Under the pieces are notes generated by a model. It saw nothing but the letters and a program-made list of their open reading frames with translations. It did not search any database and had not been told where the DNA came from. Position numbers and translations under genes: made by a program. 64,000 bases of DNA from Lelliottia jeotgali (lineage in GTDB: Bacteria > Pseudomonadota > Gammaproteobacteria > Enterobacterales > Enterobacteriaceae), in NCBI GenBank assembly GCA_002271215.1, contig CP018628.1, forward strand, positions 1,178,001-1,242,000, read 5' to 3'. Shown here one piece after another: positions 34,850 to 44,394 of the stretch; the first letter of the stretch is position 1; each line of letters begins with the position of its first letter.

Positions 34850-35984
34850 CGTCGGGATCGTTGGCAGCGGATTTATCGGCCCGGCGCATATCGAGGCCCT
34901 GCGCCGCCTCGGTTTTGTGCAGGTGGTCGCCCTGTGCGATGGCACGCTTGAGCAGGCGCAGGAAAAGGCGCGGGCGCTGAATGTGCCTCACGCTTACGCC
35001 AGCGTGGACGAACTGCTCGCCCATCCGGGTTTGCAGGTGGTTCACAACTGCACGCCGAATCATCTTCACGCGCAGATCAACAGGCAAATCCTGGCGGCGG
35101 GCAAACATGTGTTCTCGGAAAAACCGTTGTGCATGACCCCGCAAGAGGCGCGGGAACTGGTGGCGCTGGCAGAGCAGGCGGGCGTGGTCCACGGCGTGAG
35201 CTTTGTTTATCGCCAGTTTGCGATGGTGCGCCAGGCGGCGAGCATGATGCGTGCCGGAAGCGTCGGCCGGCTGTTCGCCTCGCACGGCAGTTATTTGCAG
35301 GACTGGATGCTGCGCGAAACCGACTACAACTGGCGCGTCGAGGCCGCGTTGGGCGGTGCGTCGCGGGCGGTAGCGGATATCGGCTCGCACTGGTGCGACA
35401 CGGTGCAGTTTGTCACCGGGCGACGGATCGTTGAAGTGATGGCCGATCTGTCGATAGTCTGGCCGACGCGTAAAGCCAACGTGGCGGGCAACCCAACGTT
35501 TACCCAGGATGTGTCCGCCGTGTATGAGGACAAACCCGTCACCACCGAGGATTTTGGCTCGATTCTGTTCCGCTTTGACGACGGCAGCAAAGGCAGTTTC
35601 AGCGTCTCGCAGGTTAGCGCTGGGCGCAAAAACCGGCTGAGTTTTGAAATCAACGGCAGCGAGCAATCCGTCGCCTGGGATCAGGAAATCCCGCAGCAGC
35701 TGTGGATCGGTCATCGCGATCGGGCCAATCAGCTTCTGACGGACGATCCGGGCCTGATGAATCCGGACGTCGCCGACAGCGCCCACTTCCCCGGCGGGCA
35801 CATCGAAGGCTGGCCCGATGCCTTTAAGAACATGATGGCGCAGTTTTATCGCGCCGTGCAGGCGGGCGCGATGCCGGAACAGCCGACATTTGCCACCTTT
35901 CACGACGGCGCAAACGTGATGTATATCATTGATGCCATTGTCAAAAGCCATCAACAGCAGCGCTGGGTTCGCGTTGAACGATGA
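34842..35984 (+). CDS. Gfo/Idh/MocA-family NAD(P)-dependent oxidoreductase
   Basis: 380-residue oxidoreductase. The N-terminal Rossmann fold is clear (NVGIVGSGFIGPAHIEALRR), followed by the family motif SEKPLCMTPQEA and the catalytic region ADIGSHWCDTVQFVTG (Asp-x-x-x-His). The C-terminal part is the usual beta-sheet domain. It would oxidise a sugar hydroxyl, probably at C3 or C1, working with the adjacent isomerase. The ATG at 34842 is used, with AGGGGG six bases upstream; the open frame starts earlier inside the isomerase gene. Confidence 0.9.
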   Translation: MINVGIVGSGFIGPAHIEALRRLGFVQVVALCDGTLEQAQEKARALNVPHAYASVDELLAHPGLQVVHNCTPNHLHAQINRQILAAGKHVFSEKPLCMTPQEARELVALAEQAGVVHGVSFVYRQFAMVRQAASMMRAGSVGRLFASHGSYLQDWMLRETDYNWRVEAALGGASRAVADIGSHWCDTVQFVTGRRIVEVMADLSIVWPTRKANVAGNPTFTQDVSAVYEDKPVTTEDFGSILFRFDDGSKGSFSVSQVSAGRKNRLSFEINGSEQSVAWDQEIPQQLWIGHRDRANQLLTDDPGLMNPDVADSAHFPGGHIEGWPDAFKNMMAQFYRAVQAGAMPEQPTFATFHDGANVMYIIDAIVKSHQQQRWVRVER

Positions 35985-36059
35985 CGTGTTGCCCGGTTCG
36001 CCGGGCAGCAAAATTGTGTTAGCCTGAGTGAAACGCCCACTGCAGGATCTATCGTCGTT

Positions 36060-37037
36060 ATGTCTATTCAGAAAATCGCTCAGCTCGCCGGTGTCTCGGT
36101 GGCGACCGTCTCGCGCGTGCTTAATAACAGCGACTCGGTGAAAGCGAAAAACCGCGAGCGCGTCTTGCAGGCGATCAAAGAGAGTAACTACCAGCCTAAT
36201 CTGCTGGCGCGCCAGCTCCGCACCGCGCGCAGCTACATGATCCTCGTGATGGTCTCCAACATCGCCAACCCGTTCTGCGGCGAAGTGGTGAAAGGCATTG
36301 AGGAAGAGGCCGAGAAAAACGGCTATCGCATTTTACTCTGTAATTCCGGTTCGGATCTGGAACGTTCACGCTCCGGCCTGAGCCTGCTGTCGGGCAAAAT
36401 CGTCGATGGGATTATCACTATGGACGCGTTCTCGAAACTGCCGGAACTCTCGGCGCTGATTGGTAGTGCCCCGTGGGTGCAGTGCGCAGAATACGCTGAT
36501 TCTGGCACCGTTTCCTGCGTCGGAATTAACGATGTAGACGCCTCGCAGCACGTGGTCAGCCAGCTGGCGGACGGCGGACGTCAGCGCATCGCGCTGATCA
36601 ACCACGATCTCAGCTACAAATACGCCCGCCTGCGCGAACGCGGGTATAAAAGCGTGCTGCACCTGCGCTGCCTCGATTATCAGGTGGTGGAATACGCGAG
36701 CGATCTCAGCTCCAGCGCGGGCATGGCGGCGATGAAAAAACTGCTGGCGGATAACCCACCTGACGCGGTATTTGCGGTGTCGGACACCCTGGCGGCAGGC
36801 GCACTGCGTGCCATTGAACAGGCCGGGCTACGGGTGCCGCAGGATATCGCGGTGGTCGGTTTCGACGGCACAGAGCTTTCAGAGATGGTCTCGCCGCCGC
36901 TCAGCACCATCGAGCAGCCGTCGCGAGATATCGGGCGCAAAGCGGTGAATTTACTGCTGAATAAAATCGATAATCCGGATGCGCCAACAGAAAGGGTTAT
37001 GATGGACTGGCGCTACGTGGCCCGCGCCAGTACCTGA
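36060..37037 (+). CDS. LacI/GalR-family repressor of the sugar operon
   Basis: 325-residue LacI-type regulator with the N-terminal helix-turn-helix and hinge (SIQKIAQLAGVSVATVSRVL, PNLLARQLRT) and a periplasmic-binding-protein-like inducer domain (ILVMVSNIANPFCGEVVKGI, VFAVSDTLAAGALRAI, VGFDGTELSEM). It is last in the operon, 75 bases after the oxidoreductase. Two copies of a perfect LacI-like operator precede the first gene. The inducer is presumably the transported sugar or a derivative. Confidence 0.93.
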   Translation: MSIQKIAQLAGVSVATVSRVLNNSDSVKAKNRERVLQAIKESNYQPNLLARQLRTARSYMILVMVSNIANPFCGEVVKGIEEEAEKNGYRILLCNSGSDLERSRSGLSLLSGKIVDGIITMDAFSKLPELSALIGSAPWVQCAEYADSGTVSCVGINDVDASQHVVSQLADGGRQRIALINHDLSYKYARLRERGYKSVLHLRCLDYQVVEYASDLSSSAGMAAMKKLLADNPPDAVFAVSDTLAAGALRAIEQAGLRVPQDIAVVGFDGTELSEMVSPPLSTIEQPSRDIGRKAVNLLLNKIDNPDAPTERVMMDWRYVARAST

Positions 37038-37040
37038 GGC

Positions 37041-38285
37041 TTATTTCGCGAACGCGTCCGCCAGGGAGCGAATATCGTTCCCGGTGGGCGATTGATGAAT
37101 ACGCAGACCAAACTCTTCGACCACGGCATAAATATGGTCGAAAATATCCGCCTGAATGGTTTCATATTCCGCCCAAATGACCGTATTGGTGAACGCATAT
37201 ATCTCAATGGGCAGACCGTTCGCGTCGGGAGCCAGCTGGCGCACCATCAGGGTCATATCTTTACGAATTCGCGGGTGGTTGCGCAGGTATTCATTCAGAT
37301 ACGCGCGAAACGTTCCAATATTGGTCATTTTGCGCAGATTTAATACCGATTCCCCTTCACCATTTTCCTGATTCCACAGATGAATTTCCTCATGACGCGC
37401 CGCCATATAAGGCTTGAGCAGTTTGGCCTGAATTAAGCGCTGCTGCTCATGTTCATCGAGAAAATGAATGCTGGTGGTATCAATGCTCAGGCTGCGCTTA
37501 ATTCGCCGCCCGCCTGACGCCGACATCCCGCTCCAGTTTTTAAACGAATCCGACACCAGCGCCCAGGTGGGAATGGTGCTGATGGTATTGTCCCAGTTAC
37601 GCACTTTCACAGTGGTCAGGCCAATGTCCGTCACTGCGCCATCCGCGCCGTATTTCGGCATTTCCAGCCAGTCGCCAAGCTTCAGCATATCGTTCGCCGA
37701 AAGCTGAATACCGGCGACCAGCCCAAGAATGGGATCTTTAAACACCAACATTAACACGGCGGCCATCGCGCCAAGGCCGCTAATCAGAATCGCCGGTGAC
37801 TGCCCAATCAGCAGGGAGATCATCAGAATGCCGACCAGGATCGCACTCACTAACTTCACGCCCTGGAATATTCCCTTAAGCGGAAGCTGAGAGGCGGTTG
37901 CCAGCTTTTGCGACAAATTGAAGATCACGTCTAATAACGAGAAGAACGAGAGCAGGGCATACACCATCACCCACAGTCGGGCGCAGGTGGTTAATATCTC
38001 AGCCGCTTCGCTGCCTTTTTGTAACCACAGCGCCGCCTGCACATTGACGATAATCCCCTGCAGGGTAAAGGCCAGACGGTGAAATAACTTATTCTGGGTA
38101 ATGATTTGCAGCCACAAATGGGAACTGGCCTGCGCCCGTTTCTCAAACAGGCGCAGCACCACTTTGTGCAATATTAGATGGACAATAACGGCAGTAAGTA
38201 AAATGATGCCAAAGATTAACACCAGCGAAGTGGTGTGATTAATTTCGATTCCTAGCTCTTCAACCTGAGCAATTAATTCCTGCAT
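37041..38285 (-). CDS. ybdG: YbdG, mechanosensitive channel of the MscS family
   Basis: 414-residue inner-membrane protein, nearly the E. coli length (415). N-terminal helices are followed by the MscS pore helix ([22 protein letters not shown]) and the cytosolic vestibule with [11 protein letters not shown]. In E. coli YbdG gives a miniconductance (MscM-type) activity that helps survive mild osmotic down-shock. The start at 38285 has AGGAGA upstream; the open frame begins 18 codons earlier. It is a backbone gene normally next to pheP. Confidence 0.94.
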   Translation of the reverse strand: MQELIAQVEELGIEINHTTSLVLIFGIILLTAVIVHLILHKVVLRLFEKRAQASSHLWLQIITQNKLFHRLAFTLQGIIVNVQAALWLQKGSEAAEILTTCARLWVMVYALLSFFSLLDVIFNLSQKLATASQLPLKGIFQGVKLVSAILVGILMISLLIGQSPAILISGLGAMAAVLMLVFKDPILGLVAGIQLSANDMLKLGDWLEMPKYGADGAVTDIGLTTVKVRNWDNTISTIPTWALVSDSFKNWSGMSASGGRRIKRSLSIDTTSIHFLDEHEQQRLIQAKLLKPYMAARHEEIHLWNQENGEGESVLNLRKMTNIGTFRAYLNEYLRNHPRIRKDMTLMVRQLAPDANGLPIEIYAFTNTVIWAEYETIQADIFDHIYAVVEEFGLRIHQSPTGNDIRSLADAFAK

Positions 38286-38348
38286 AACGTCTCCTGAATA
38301 TCCTCCTTTTATCATGCAGGCTGTGCTTTTATTATGCAACCCGCGACG

Positions 38349-39770
38349 CTATGCAGGCAGCGGACCAGTCTCCAGTCGATGGCGCAGCCACAGAGCAATG
38401 CCGCCGAGCGTCAGCATCATCACCACTTCGATGCTCAGAAAACCGATCATCGCCTGCGGGTAATGCCCGCCGTTGTGACGCGCAAAAGTCAGGAACAGCG
38501 TGCCCAAAATGGCCGGACCAAGGCCGAGCGTAGCCTGCTGCAAGGTGCTCAGAATGGCGCTCCCGGCTCCCGCGTCGCAGCTGCTGATATCACGCATCCC
38601 AATCCGGTAAAAGCTGTTGACGATCAACGCCTGGCCGTAGCCGATCAGAATGGTCGCCGGGGCGAGCGTCAGCGCAGTATTGGCCTGCCCGAAGCGCCAG
38701 AAGGTGGCAATCAACAGCAGCAGACCGGCGATCTGCACCGTCAGGCCGGTCATCAGAATGCGCCCCATGCTGTAGCGGGCAATCAGTTTTGGCGCATACC
38801 AGGCGGAGACAAAATAAGAGACGCCGAGGGCGATAAAACTGTTCCCCGACTGCCACGGCGCCATCCCCAGCCCGGCCTGCATGGTCAGCGCCATGCAGAA
38901 CATAAAGCCCGACCAGGCGCTGAAGAATAGCAGAGCGATCACCATGCCAAAGCGGATGCTGGTGAGCTTCAACAAGCGCGGCGGCAGCAAGGGATGCTCT
39001 CCGTGCTGCTGCTTACGTATCGCGCTGGCGCGCATCCACAGCATCAGCGGAATCACGGCGACCAGCGCCAGTTGCAATGTGATGGGCCAGTGGAGTTCTG
39101 GGCCGAGCGCCATCGGAAACAGCAGGCAGCAAAGAATCACGGCCAGCAGCGCGGTGCCCTGCCAGTCAATGCGCGACGGTGTTTCACGGCGGGTTTCCGT
39201 CACGAAATGACGGCTCAGGGCCAGCACCAGCAGGCAGATTGGCACGTTGATAAAGAAGGCGTTTCGCCAGCCCAACCCGGCGATATCCGCCGACACCAGC
39301 CAGCCGCCGCCCATCTGACCGACAATAAAGGCAATCCCACCGATCCCGCCAAACAGACTGATGGCTTTGGCGTGCGCCGTCCCTTTCAGGGTGACGTGCA
39401 GCGTGGCGAGGATCTGCGGCACGATCAGCGCCGCCCCTGCGCCCTGTAACACGCGTGCACCCAGCAATTGTTCCACGCTCCCGGCCATTCCGCACAGCAG
39501 CGACGCCAGACCAAACGCGGCTACGCCCCACATAAACAGACGGCGGCGACCGAGGTTATCGCCGAGCTTACTCCCCAGAGCGAGGCACACAGCAAAGGCA
39601 ACGCCGTACAGGGCAACAATCAGCTCCAGTTCGGTGGCGGAAGCGTGTAAAGAGTGGGTGATCGAATCCAGCGCCACGTTGGTGATTGAGGTATCAATCA
39701 GCGGCAGCATCTGGCCCGTGAGCAGCAATATCAGGCCTGCGCGACCCGGTGAAACAACAGACGTATTCAT
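38349..39770 (-). CDS. DHA2-family drug exporter (14 TMS MFS)
   Basis: 473-residue MFS exporter with about 14 membrane helices. Family marks are LPLIDTSITNVALDSI in helix 1 (the D-x-x-I/V-V-N-x-A motif of DHA2 proteins), GDNLGRRRLFMWG (motif A) and the antiporter motif C-like LQGAGAALIVPQIL. It would exchange drugs or other hydrophobic compounds for protons. It is divergent from an XRE/MmyB regulator, with an 8-base dyad between the genes, and ends 63 bases before ybdG on the same strand. Substrate unknown. Confidence 0.88.
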   Translation of the reverse strand: MNTSVVSPGRAGLILLLTGQMLPLIDTSITNVALDSITHSLHASATELELIVALYGVAFAVCLALGSKLGDNLGRRRLFMWGVAAFGLASLLCGMAGSVEQLLGARVLQGAGAALIVPQILATLHVTLKGTAHAKAISLFGGIGGIAFIVGQMGGGWLVSADIAGLGWRNAFFINVPICLLVLALSRHFVTETRRETPSRIDWQGTALLAVILCCLLFPMALGPELHWPITLQLALVAVIPLMLWMRASAIRKQQHGEHPLLPPRLLKLTSIRFGMVIALLFFSAWSGFMFCMALTMQAGLGMAPWQSGNSFIALGVSYFVSAWYAPKLIARYSMGRILMTGLTVQIAGLLLLIATFWRFGQANTALTLAPATILIGYGQALIVNSFYRIGMRDISSCDAGAGSAILSTLQQATLGLGPAILGTLFLTFARHNGGHYPQAMIGFLSIEVVMMLTLGGIALWLRHRLETGPLPA

Positions 39771-39827
39771 GGTGACTCCATTGCGTCATTCAGCAGATGG
39801 ACGTAGCATCACTGATATCAAAAACGG

Positions 39828-39853
39828 GTACCAGTTCTTGCTTATACTGGTAC
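39828..39853. promoter_or_regulatory. Dyad operator between exporter and regulator
   Basis: GTACCAGT and ACTGGTAC (8-base perfect arms, 10-base spacer) in the 107-base gap between divergent genes. An extra ACTGG half-site follows on the right. The position overlaps both likely promoters, fitting autoregulation and exporter control by the XRE-type protein. Confidence 0.6.
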
Positions 39854-39877
39854 TGGCACTACCATGCAGGGGGCCGT

Positions 39878-40756
39878 ATGACGCTGATGACCGAACCCAC
39901 TTCCTCATTACAGGACGACAACCGCAAGCAGCTTGGGGCCTTTTTACGTGCGCGTCGCGAAAGCCTCGACCCGCAGCGCCTCGGCCTGCCGCGCAGCGGT
40001 CGTCGTCGCACGCCGGGTTTGCGCCGCGAAGAGGTGGCGATGCTGGCAGATGTCGGCGTGACCTGGTACACCTGGCTTGAGCAGGGCAGGGACGTGAACC
40101 CTTCAAGTGCGGTGATGGTGGCGGTAGCGAAAGCCCTGCAGTGCACCGCAACGGAAACCCGGCACCTGTTTGTGCTGGCGGGGCTGCCGCCGGGTGAAGC
40201 GCCGCAGCAGGTGGCGTGCGAGGGGATCAGCGAAGGGACGCGGCGTCTGCTCGACACCCTGATGCCGAAACCGGCCAGCATTCAGAAACCTAACTTCGAT
40301 ATCGTGGCGTGGAACGACAGTTTCGGTCATTTGATGGGCGTGGATTTTAATGCGATTCCGCCCGAAGATCGTAACTGCATTTACCTCTTTCTCACCCATC
40401 CGGCGTGGCGCAGCAGGCTCGGCAAACGCGATGACGTTCTGCCGATTTTTGTCTCCTATTTCCGTGCGGCAATGGCTGAGCATCGCGGCGATCCGCAGTG
40501 GGAAGCGCAGCTGGCGCGTTTTTTTGCCGTCTCCGAAGAGTTCGAAGCCCTGTGGCATCAGCGCTACGACGTGCGCGGCGTCGAGAATCAGCTCAAACTC
40601 TTTAACCACCCGGATCTGGGGGATTTTCAGCTTCAGCAGATGTACTGGTACTCGGCCCCGCGCAACGGCTCGCGGCTGCTGGTCTATCTCCCGGTGGACG
40701 ACGCGGGTGAACACGCACTCAGCTGGCTGGCGCAACAGGCTGTTATACTCAACTAA
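39878..40756 (+). CDS. XRE-family regulator with MmyB-like ligand domain
   Basis: 292-residue regulator: N-terminal helix-turn-helix (RKQLGAFLRARRESLDPQRL, TPGLRREEVAMLADVGVTWY, TWLEQGRDVNPS) and a C-terminal MmyB-like domain (FDIVAWNDSFGHLMG, FLTHPAWRS, LFNHPDLGDFQL, WYSAPRNGSRLLVYLP), which in related proteins binds a fatty acid-like ligand. Members usually control an adjacent exporter or dehydrogenase gene, here the DHA2 exporter. The ATG at 39878 follows AGGGGG; an ATG three codons later is possible. Confidence 0.88.
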   Translation: MTLMTEPTSSLQDDNRKQLGAFLRARRESLDPQRLGLPRSGRRRTPGLRREEVAMLADVGVTWYTWLEQGRDVNPSSAVMVAVAKALQCTATETRHLFVLAGLPPGEAPQQVACEGISEGTRRLLDTLMPKPASIQKPNFDIVAWNDSFGHLMGVDFNAIPPEDRNCIYLFLTHPAWRSRLGKRDDVLPIFVSYFRAAMAEHRGDPQWEAQLARFFAVSEEFEALWHQRYDVRGVENQLKLFNHPDLGDFQLQQMYWYSAPRNGSRLLVYLPVDDAGEHALSWLAQQAVILN

Positions 40757-40780
40757 ATTTCACTCATTCAGGGACAGAAC

Positions 40781-41833
40781 ATGAACGTGACTCGCAAACA
40801 GGAACGCCTGCTGCGTCGGGCGCTCGTCGAATGGGAACAAGAAGGCGCGCTCAGTGCCGACGATCATCAGCGGCTGGCGGGCAGCTTAAAACGTGTGGCA
40901 ATGGACTGGCAGCGGCTCAGCCGTTACGCCTTCTGGACCGCGCTGGTGTGTGTGATCATCGCGTTCGGCAGTCTGTTCGCCGACAGCGAATTGATGGAAC
41001 GTATCATTGCCTTTTTCTCCTTTTCATCTGTGGCCCGCATCGGGTTGCCCGCGATGCTGGCGGTGGTCTTCTATCTGTGGGGATTCAGCCGCCAGCGGCG
41101 GGAAACCCAGTGGCATTACAGCACCGAAGCGATCCTGTTTTTGGGCGTCCTGTTCACCGCCATTGCCCTGTGGCAACTGGGCGAACGACTGGATAACGGC
41201 AGCGGACACATCGCGCCGCTGTTCCTCGCGGGCTGCGCGGTTTACGGGCTGGTAGGATTCTTCGGTCGTTCGGGATTGGTGTGGCTGTTTTTCCTGCTCT
41301 CGCTCGGCAACTGGTTTGGTGCTGAAACGGGATATATGTCGGGCTGGGGCGCTTACTGGCTGGGGATGAACTACCCGGTGCGGTTTATATTCTTCGGCGG
41401 TGCGCTGCTGGCCCTTTGCTGGCTGCTGCGTGCGATGTTAACCAAGCGTCACCTTTACACCACCAGTAAAGCGATGGGGTTGACGTATCTGTTCGTCGCG
41501 TTGTGGATCATGTCGATTTTTGGCAATTACGATATCGACAACTGGTATGGCGTTACCCGCGCCGCGCTGCTGCCGTGGGCGTTGCTTTTCGCGGTCGCCG
41601 CCATTGTCTGCATCTACATTAGCCTGAAAACTGACGACGGCATGCTGCGCGGTTTTGGCCTGACGTTCCTCGGGATTAACCTCTACACCCGCTATTTCGA
41701 ATACTTCTGGGACGGCATGAATAAGGTGATTTTCTTCCTGATTCTGGCGGCGTCACTGGCAGTGATAGGGCGGTATGCGGAGAGGATTTGGCACGCCGGA
41801 AACCAGCAGAAACAGGTTGATAATCAACAATGA
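40781..41833 (+). CDS. DUF2157 inner-membrane protein
   Basis: 350-residue protein with a soluble N-terminus of about 45 residues (RRALVEWEQEGALSADDHQR) and eight to ten hydrophobic segments, typical of DUF2157 proteins of unknown function. Helices include YAFWTALVCVIIAFGSLFA and AILFLGVLFTAIALWQL. It starts 25 bases after the regulator stop and may share its transcript. No enzymatic motif is seen. Confidence 0.75.
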   Translation: MNVTRKQERLLRRALVEWEQEGALSADDHQRLAGSLKRVAMDWQRLSRYAFWTALVCVIIAFGSLFADSELMERIIAFFSFSSVARIGLPAMLAVVFYLWGFSRQRRETQWHYSTEAILFLGVLFTAIALWQLGERLDNGSGHIAPLFLAGCAVYGLVGFFGRSGLVWLFFLLSLGNWFGAETGYMSGWGAYWLGMNYPVRFIFFGGALLALCWLLRAMLTKRHLYTTSKAMGLTYLFVALWIMSIFGNYDIDNWYGVTRAALLPWALLFAVAAIVCIYISLKTDDGMLRGFGLTFLGINLYTRYFEYFWDGMNKVIFFLILAASLAVIGRYAERIWHAGNQQKQVDNQQ

Positions 41834-41908
41834 GCTCCGGGAGTTTCAGTGAGCTTCAGCAAATTGCCCGACCTTTCGAAGGGTGATAAAGTGCACTACA
41901 GTTAAGCT

Positions 41909-42553
41909 ATGAGAAACGCACTGATGTCACCTTTGATGATCGATTCTGCAGACTTCAGCCAGAAATTAGGCCTTATGTCCCGAAATGTGGAACATACGGA
42001 AACCTTTCTTGCACGCGGCACGGCTGAATTTCAACTGCCGGGTTTTGTTCTGCCTACCGGCTATCGCCTGCTGAAGTCCCGTCAGGGGAATGAGTACCGA
42101 ATCGTCACCACGGATGATGGCAAACCCTATACTGCCTACGCGGTTAAGCTCCAGTTCCACCACGAAATTACCTATCCGGACGGAGCGGCCACGCAGATTA
42201 TGGTCTGGCGTACGCCAAGAACCATCCACCAGCGCGTGGTTTCGGGTTTTCCACAATATTTTTTCCAGTGGATCTTAAGCGAGTACGACATTGTTGTTTC
42301 AGACAGCGAGCAAACCGGTGATGGTCAGCGTTTCTGGCTACGTATGATTGACTGGGCCTACACCATGCAATATCAGATTAGCGTGGCCGATGGCACCATT
42401 GCGGAGGATTGGGAGCTGACGCCGGTAGACTCTTATTCGGATCTTGAAGAGCGCTGGATTTCGTTTGCCTGGGGTTACGATCGTGACGTTCATCCGCATC
42501 GTCGGCTGGTGATCAGCAAAACGAAAATTGCTTCAAAAACCAACGAAACTTAA
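41909..42553 (+). CDS. Unknown soluble protein of 214 residues
   Basis: 214 residues, no signal peptide or membrane helix. I cannot assign it. A middle stretch (WILSEYDIVVSDSEQTGDGQ then RFWLRMIDWAYTM) reminds me of GNAT-like internal proteins in phage or conjugative loci, where a D-x-x-Q-T-x-x-G precedes a Trp; this is a weak impression. Codon use looks like the neighbourhood. Starts at 41909, 41924 and 41936 are all possible; none has a strong ribosome site. It is convergent with nfsB, with a hairpin between. Confidence 0.68.
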   Translation: MRNALMSPLMIDSADFSQKLGLMSRNVEHTETFLARGTAEFQLPGFVLPTGYRLLKSRQGNEYRIVTTDDGKPYTAYAVKLQFHHEITYPDGAATQIMVWRTPRTIHQRVVSGFPQYFFQWILSEYDIVVSDSEQTGDGQRFWLRMIDWAYTMQYQISVADGTIAEDWELTPVDSYSDLEERWISFAWGYDRDVHPHRRLVISKTKIASKTNET

Positions 42554-42572
42554 GCCGCCGGATTCCGGCGGC
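42554..42572. terminator. Convergent hairpin after 214-residue gene and nfsB
   Basis: GCCGCCGG-ATT-CCGGCGGC, an eight-base perfect stem starting at the stop of the plus-strand gene and lying 10 bases from the end of nfsB. There is no T run in either direction, so termination would be partial or Rho-assisted. Confidence 0.55.
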
Positions 42573-42582
42573 TCACATCAAA

Positions 42583-43236
42583 TTAGCACTCAGTAATAAT
42601 CGTGCTCAACGGCAGACGGGATTTAGGCAGGGACGCGTTGAAATCTTCCACGCTGTGATGGCCGACTGGCACTACCACCAGGCTGGTGAAGCCTTGTGCT
42701 TTAAGGCCGAACTCTTCGTCGAGAATGGCGGCGTCAAAGCCTTCAATTGGTACCGCATCCAGACCCAGTGCACCCACGCCGAGCAGGAAATTACCGACGT
42801 TCAGGTAAACCTGTTTCGCCATCCACTGATCGTCATCTTTCAGATCGACACGATGCATATCAGCAAAGTAGCAGCGGCCTTTGTGGTTCGCGGCTTTTGC
42901 TTCTGGTGTGGCAAAACGGCCGTCGGCTTCTTCCTGATCCACCACGCGTTCCAGCCACGCATCGTCCATCGCCGTTTTGGCGCAGAACACCACCACGTGT
43001 GATGCATCCAGCATTTTACGTTCGTTAAACACGAAAGTACCGGAGGCAGATTTTGCCACGCGCGCTTTGCCCTCTTCGGTGCTGGCAACGATGAAATGCC
43101 ACGGCTGAGAGTTGGTGCTGGACGGGCTGAATTGCAGCAGGGTTTTGATTTTTTCTGCCTGTTCAGCGGTCAGCTTTTTAGCGGGATCGAATGCCTTGGT
43201 CGAGTGACGCTTCAGGGCAACTTCAATAATATCCAT
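42583..43236 (-). CDS. nfsB: Oxygen-insensitive NAD(P)H nitroreductase NfsB
   Basis: 217-residue flavoprotein of the nitroreductase family, FMN-binding homodimer that reduces nitrofurans, nitroaromatics and quinones. The sequence is close to the Enterobacter cloacae enzyme and to E. coli Nfs[77 protein letters not shown] and the end [20 protein letters not shown] precedes the ATG. It stands next to ybdF as in E. coli, and loss of this enzyme is a common route to nitrofurantoin resistance; here it is complete. Confidence 0.97.
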   Translation of the reverse strand: MDIIEVALKRHSTKAFDPAKKLTAEQAEKIKTLLQFSPSSTNSQPWHFIVASTEEGKARVAKSASGTFVFNERKMLDASHVVVFCAKTAMDDAWLERVVDQEEADGRFATPEAKAANHKGRCYFADMHRVDLKDDDQWMAKQVYLNVGNFLLGVGALGLDAVPIEGFDAAILDEEFGLKAQGFTSLVVVPVGHHSVEDFNASLPKSRLPLSTIITEC

Positions 43237-43355
43237 TACGACTCCTGGTCAAAAAAATCGCCGTTCACAGGCGAGAAAGGAAAGCAGATTACAAGGGCCA
43301 GCAACAAAAGATAAGTGCGATAAATGCGCTTAAACCGTTCGGCTGAGACGAACAA

Positions 43356-43724
43356 TCAGGCCGGGCGAATGCGCTTTTGATCTTTTTTCGGCAGCTTATC
43401 GACGACCAGATTCCACGAGTCGAGAACCAGATCGGCCACCAGTTCTGGCGTGATATCGTCGGTGGCGTAGAGGGAGATCCAGTGCTTCTTATTCAGGTGA
43501 TAGCCGGGTTCAATACCGCGATAGATTTGCTGGTTGAGCAGTGATTTTTCCGGCTCGGATTTCAGGCTGACGTGCGCCCGCCCGTGGGCGACCGCCATGA
43601 TCATGAACATTTTACCGTTGACCTTAAATACGTCGTACTCCGGGCCAAACGGCCAGCAGTGCTCGGTGAAAGGCAACTCCAGCGCGACGCTTTTTGCGTG
43701 CTCCTGCAATGATTTACTGTCCAT
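43356..43724 (-). CDS. ybdF: YbdF, MmcQ/YjbR-family protein
   Basis: 122 residues, same length as E. coli YbdF and highly similar ([59 protein letters not shown]). MmcQ/YjbR proteins have a CyaY-like fold and a probable DNA-binding role; the true function is unknown. Its ATG at 43724 lies inside the last codons of ramR, overlapping by 11 bases, so the two are translated from one message. Confidence 0.93.
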   Translation of the reverse strand: MDSKSLQEHAKSVALELPFTEHCWPFGPEYDVFKVNGKMFMIMAVAHGRAHVSLKSEPEKSLLNQQIYRGIEPGYHLNKKHWISLYATDDITPELVADLVLDSWNLVVDKLPKKDQKRIRPA

Positions 43725-44304
43725 TAACGTCCTCGATGGCGAGCGCGCGCCACATGGATTCGAAGCCGAGAGATTTAAAATCTGCGGCGCGAGAAGGATC
43801 GCGGGTGGCGAATTCCATCGTCGTTTCGGCCAGCGATAAGAAAATCGCATCACCAAAGGTGCGGAACTCATCGGACATAAATATCTGTCGCACCGAACGA
43901 CGGCACAGCTCGTGCAGTTCCGGGAACATCTCATGCACCGCCTGTTCGGTCTCGGCGTTGATCTTCTCGCTCACGCCGAGCTGGCGGATTGCGCCGTGGG
44001 CGACAGGATTGCGAATGCCCCAGTCCACGTAGCTGTTCCAGATATTGCGGGTATGTTCTTTCGGGGTACTAATGGCGCGGTCCAGGTTCGCCAGCATCGT
44101 CTGGCAAAGATCCTGTTTCAGGTGCAGATAGAGGGCGTTCAGCAGATCGTCTTTCGTAGCAAAATAGCGAAACAGCGTGCCTTCAGCGACGCCCGCATTT
44201 CGGGCGATCAACGCCGTCGAGGCGGCAATCCCTGACTGCGCAAATGCAGCGGTTGCTGCCTCCAGTAACGCCTGTCTTTTATCTTCACTCTTCGGACGTG
44301 CCAC
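43714..44304 (-). CDS. ramR: RamR, TetR-family repressor of ramA
   Basis: 196-residue TetR-type repressor of the romA-ramA operon; ligands such as bile acids and dyes release it. The helix-turn-helix is intact ([40 protein letters not shown]) and the C-terminal ligand domain is full length (193 residues in Salmonella), so there is no visible resistance-type truncation. It starts with GTG at 44304, preceded by AGGAGGGG. It is divergent from romA, and its operator lies at 44421. Confidence 0.95.
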   Translation of the reverse strand: MARPKSEDKRQALLEAATAAFAQSGIAASTALIARNAGVAEGTLFRYFATKDDLLNALYLHLKQDLCQTMLANLDRAISTPKEHTRNIWNSYVDWGIRNPVAHGAIRQLGVSEKINAETEQAVHEMFPELHELCRRSVRQIFMSDEFRTFGDAIFLSLAETTMEFATRDPSRAADFKSLGFESMWRALAIEDVNGQ

Positions 44305-44394
44305 TAAAATTCCCCTCCTGTCAATGTGTAAAACCCTGATTGAAACATGCTCTTTGCTACGCTGCAACGCGGAATGTCAAAGATCGAAAACGTC

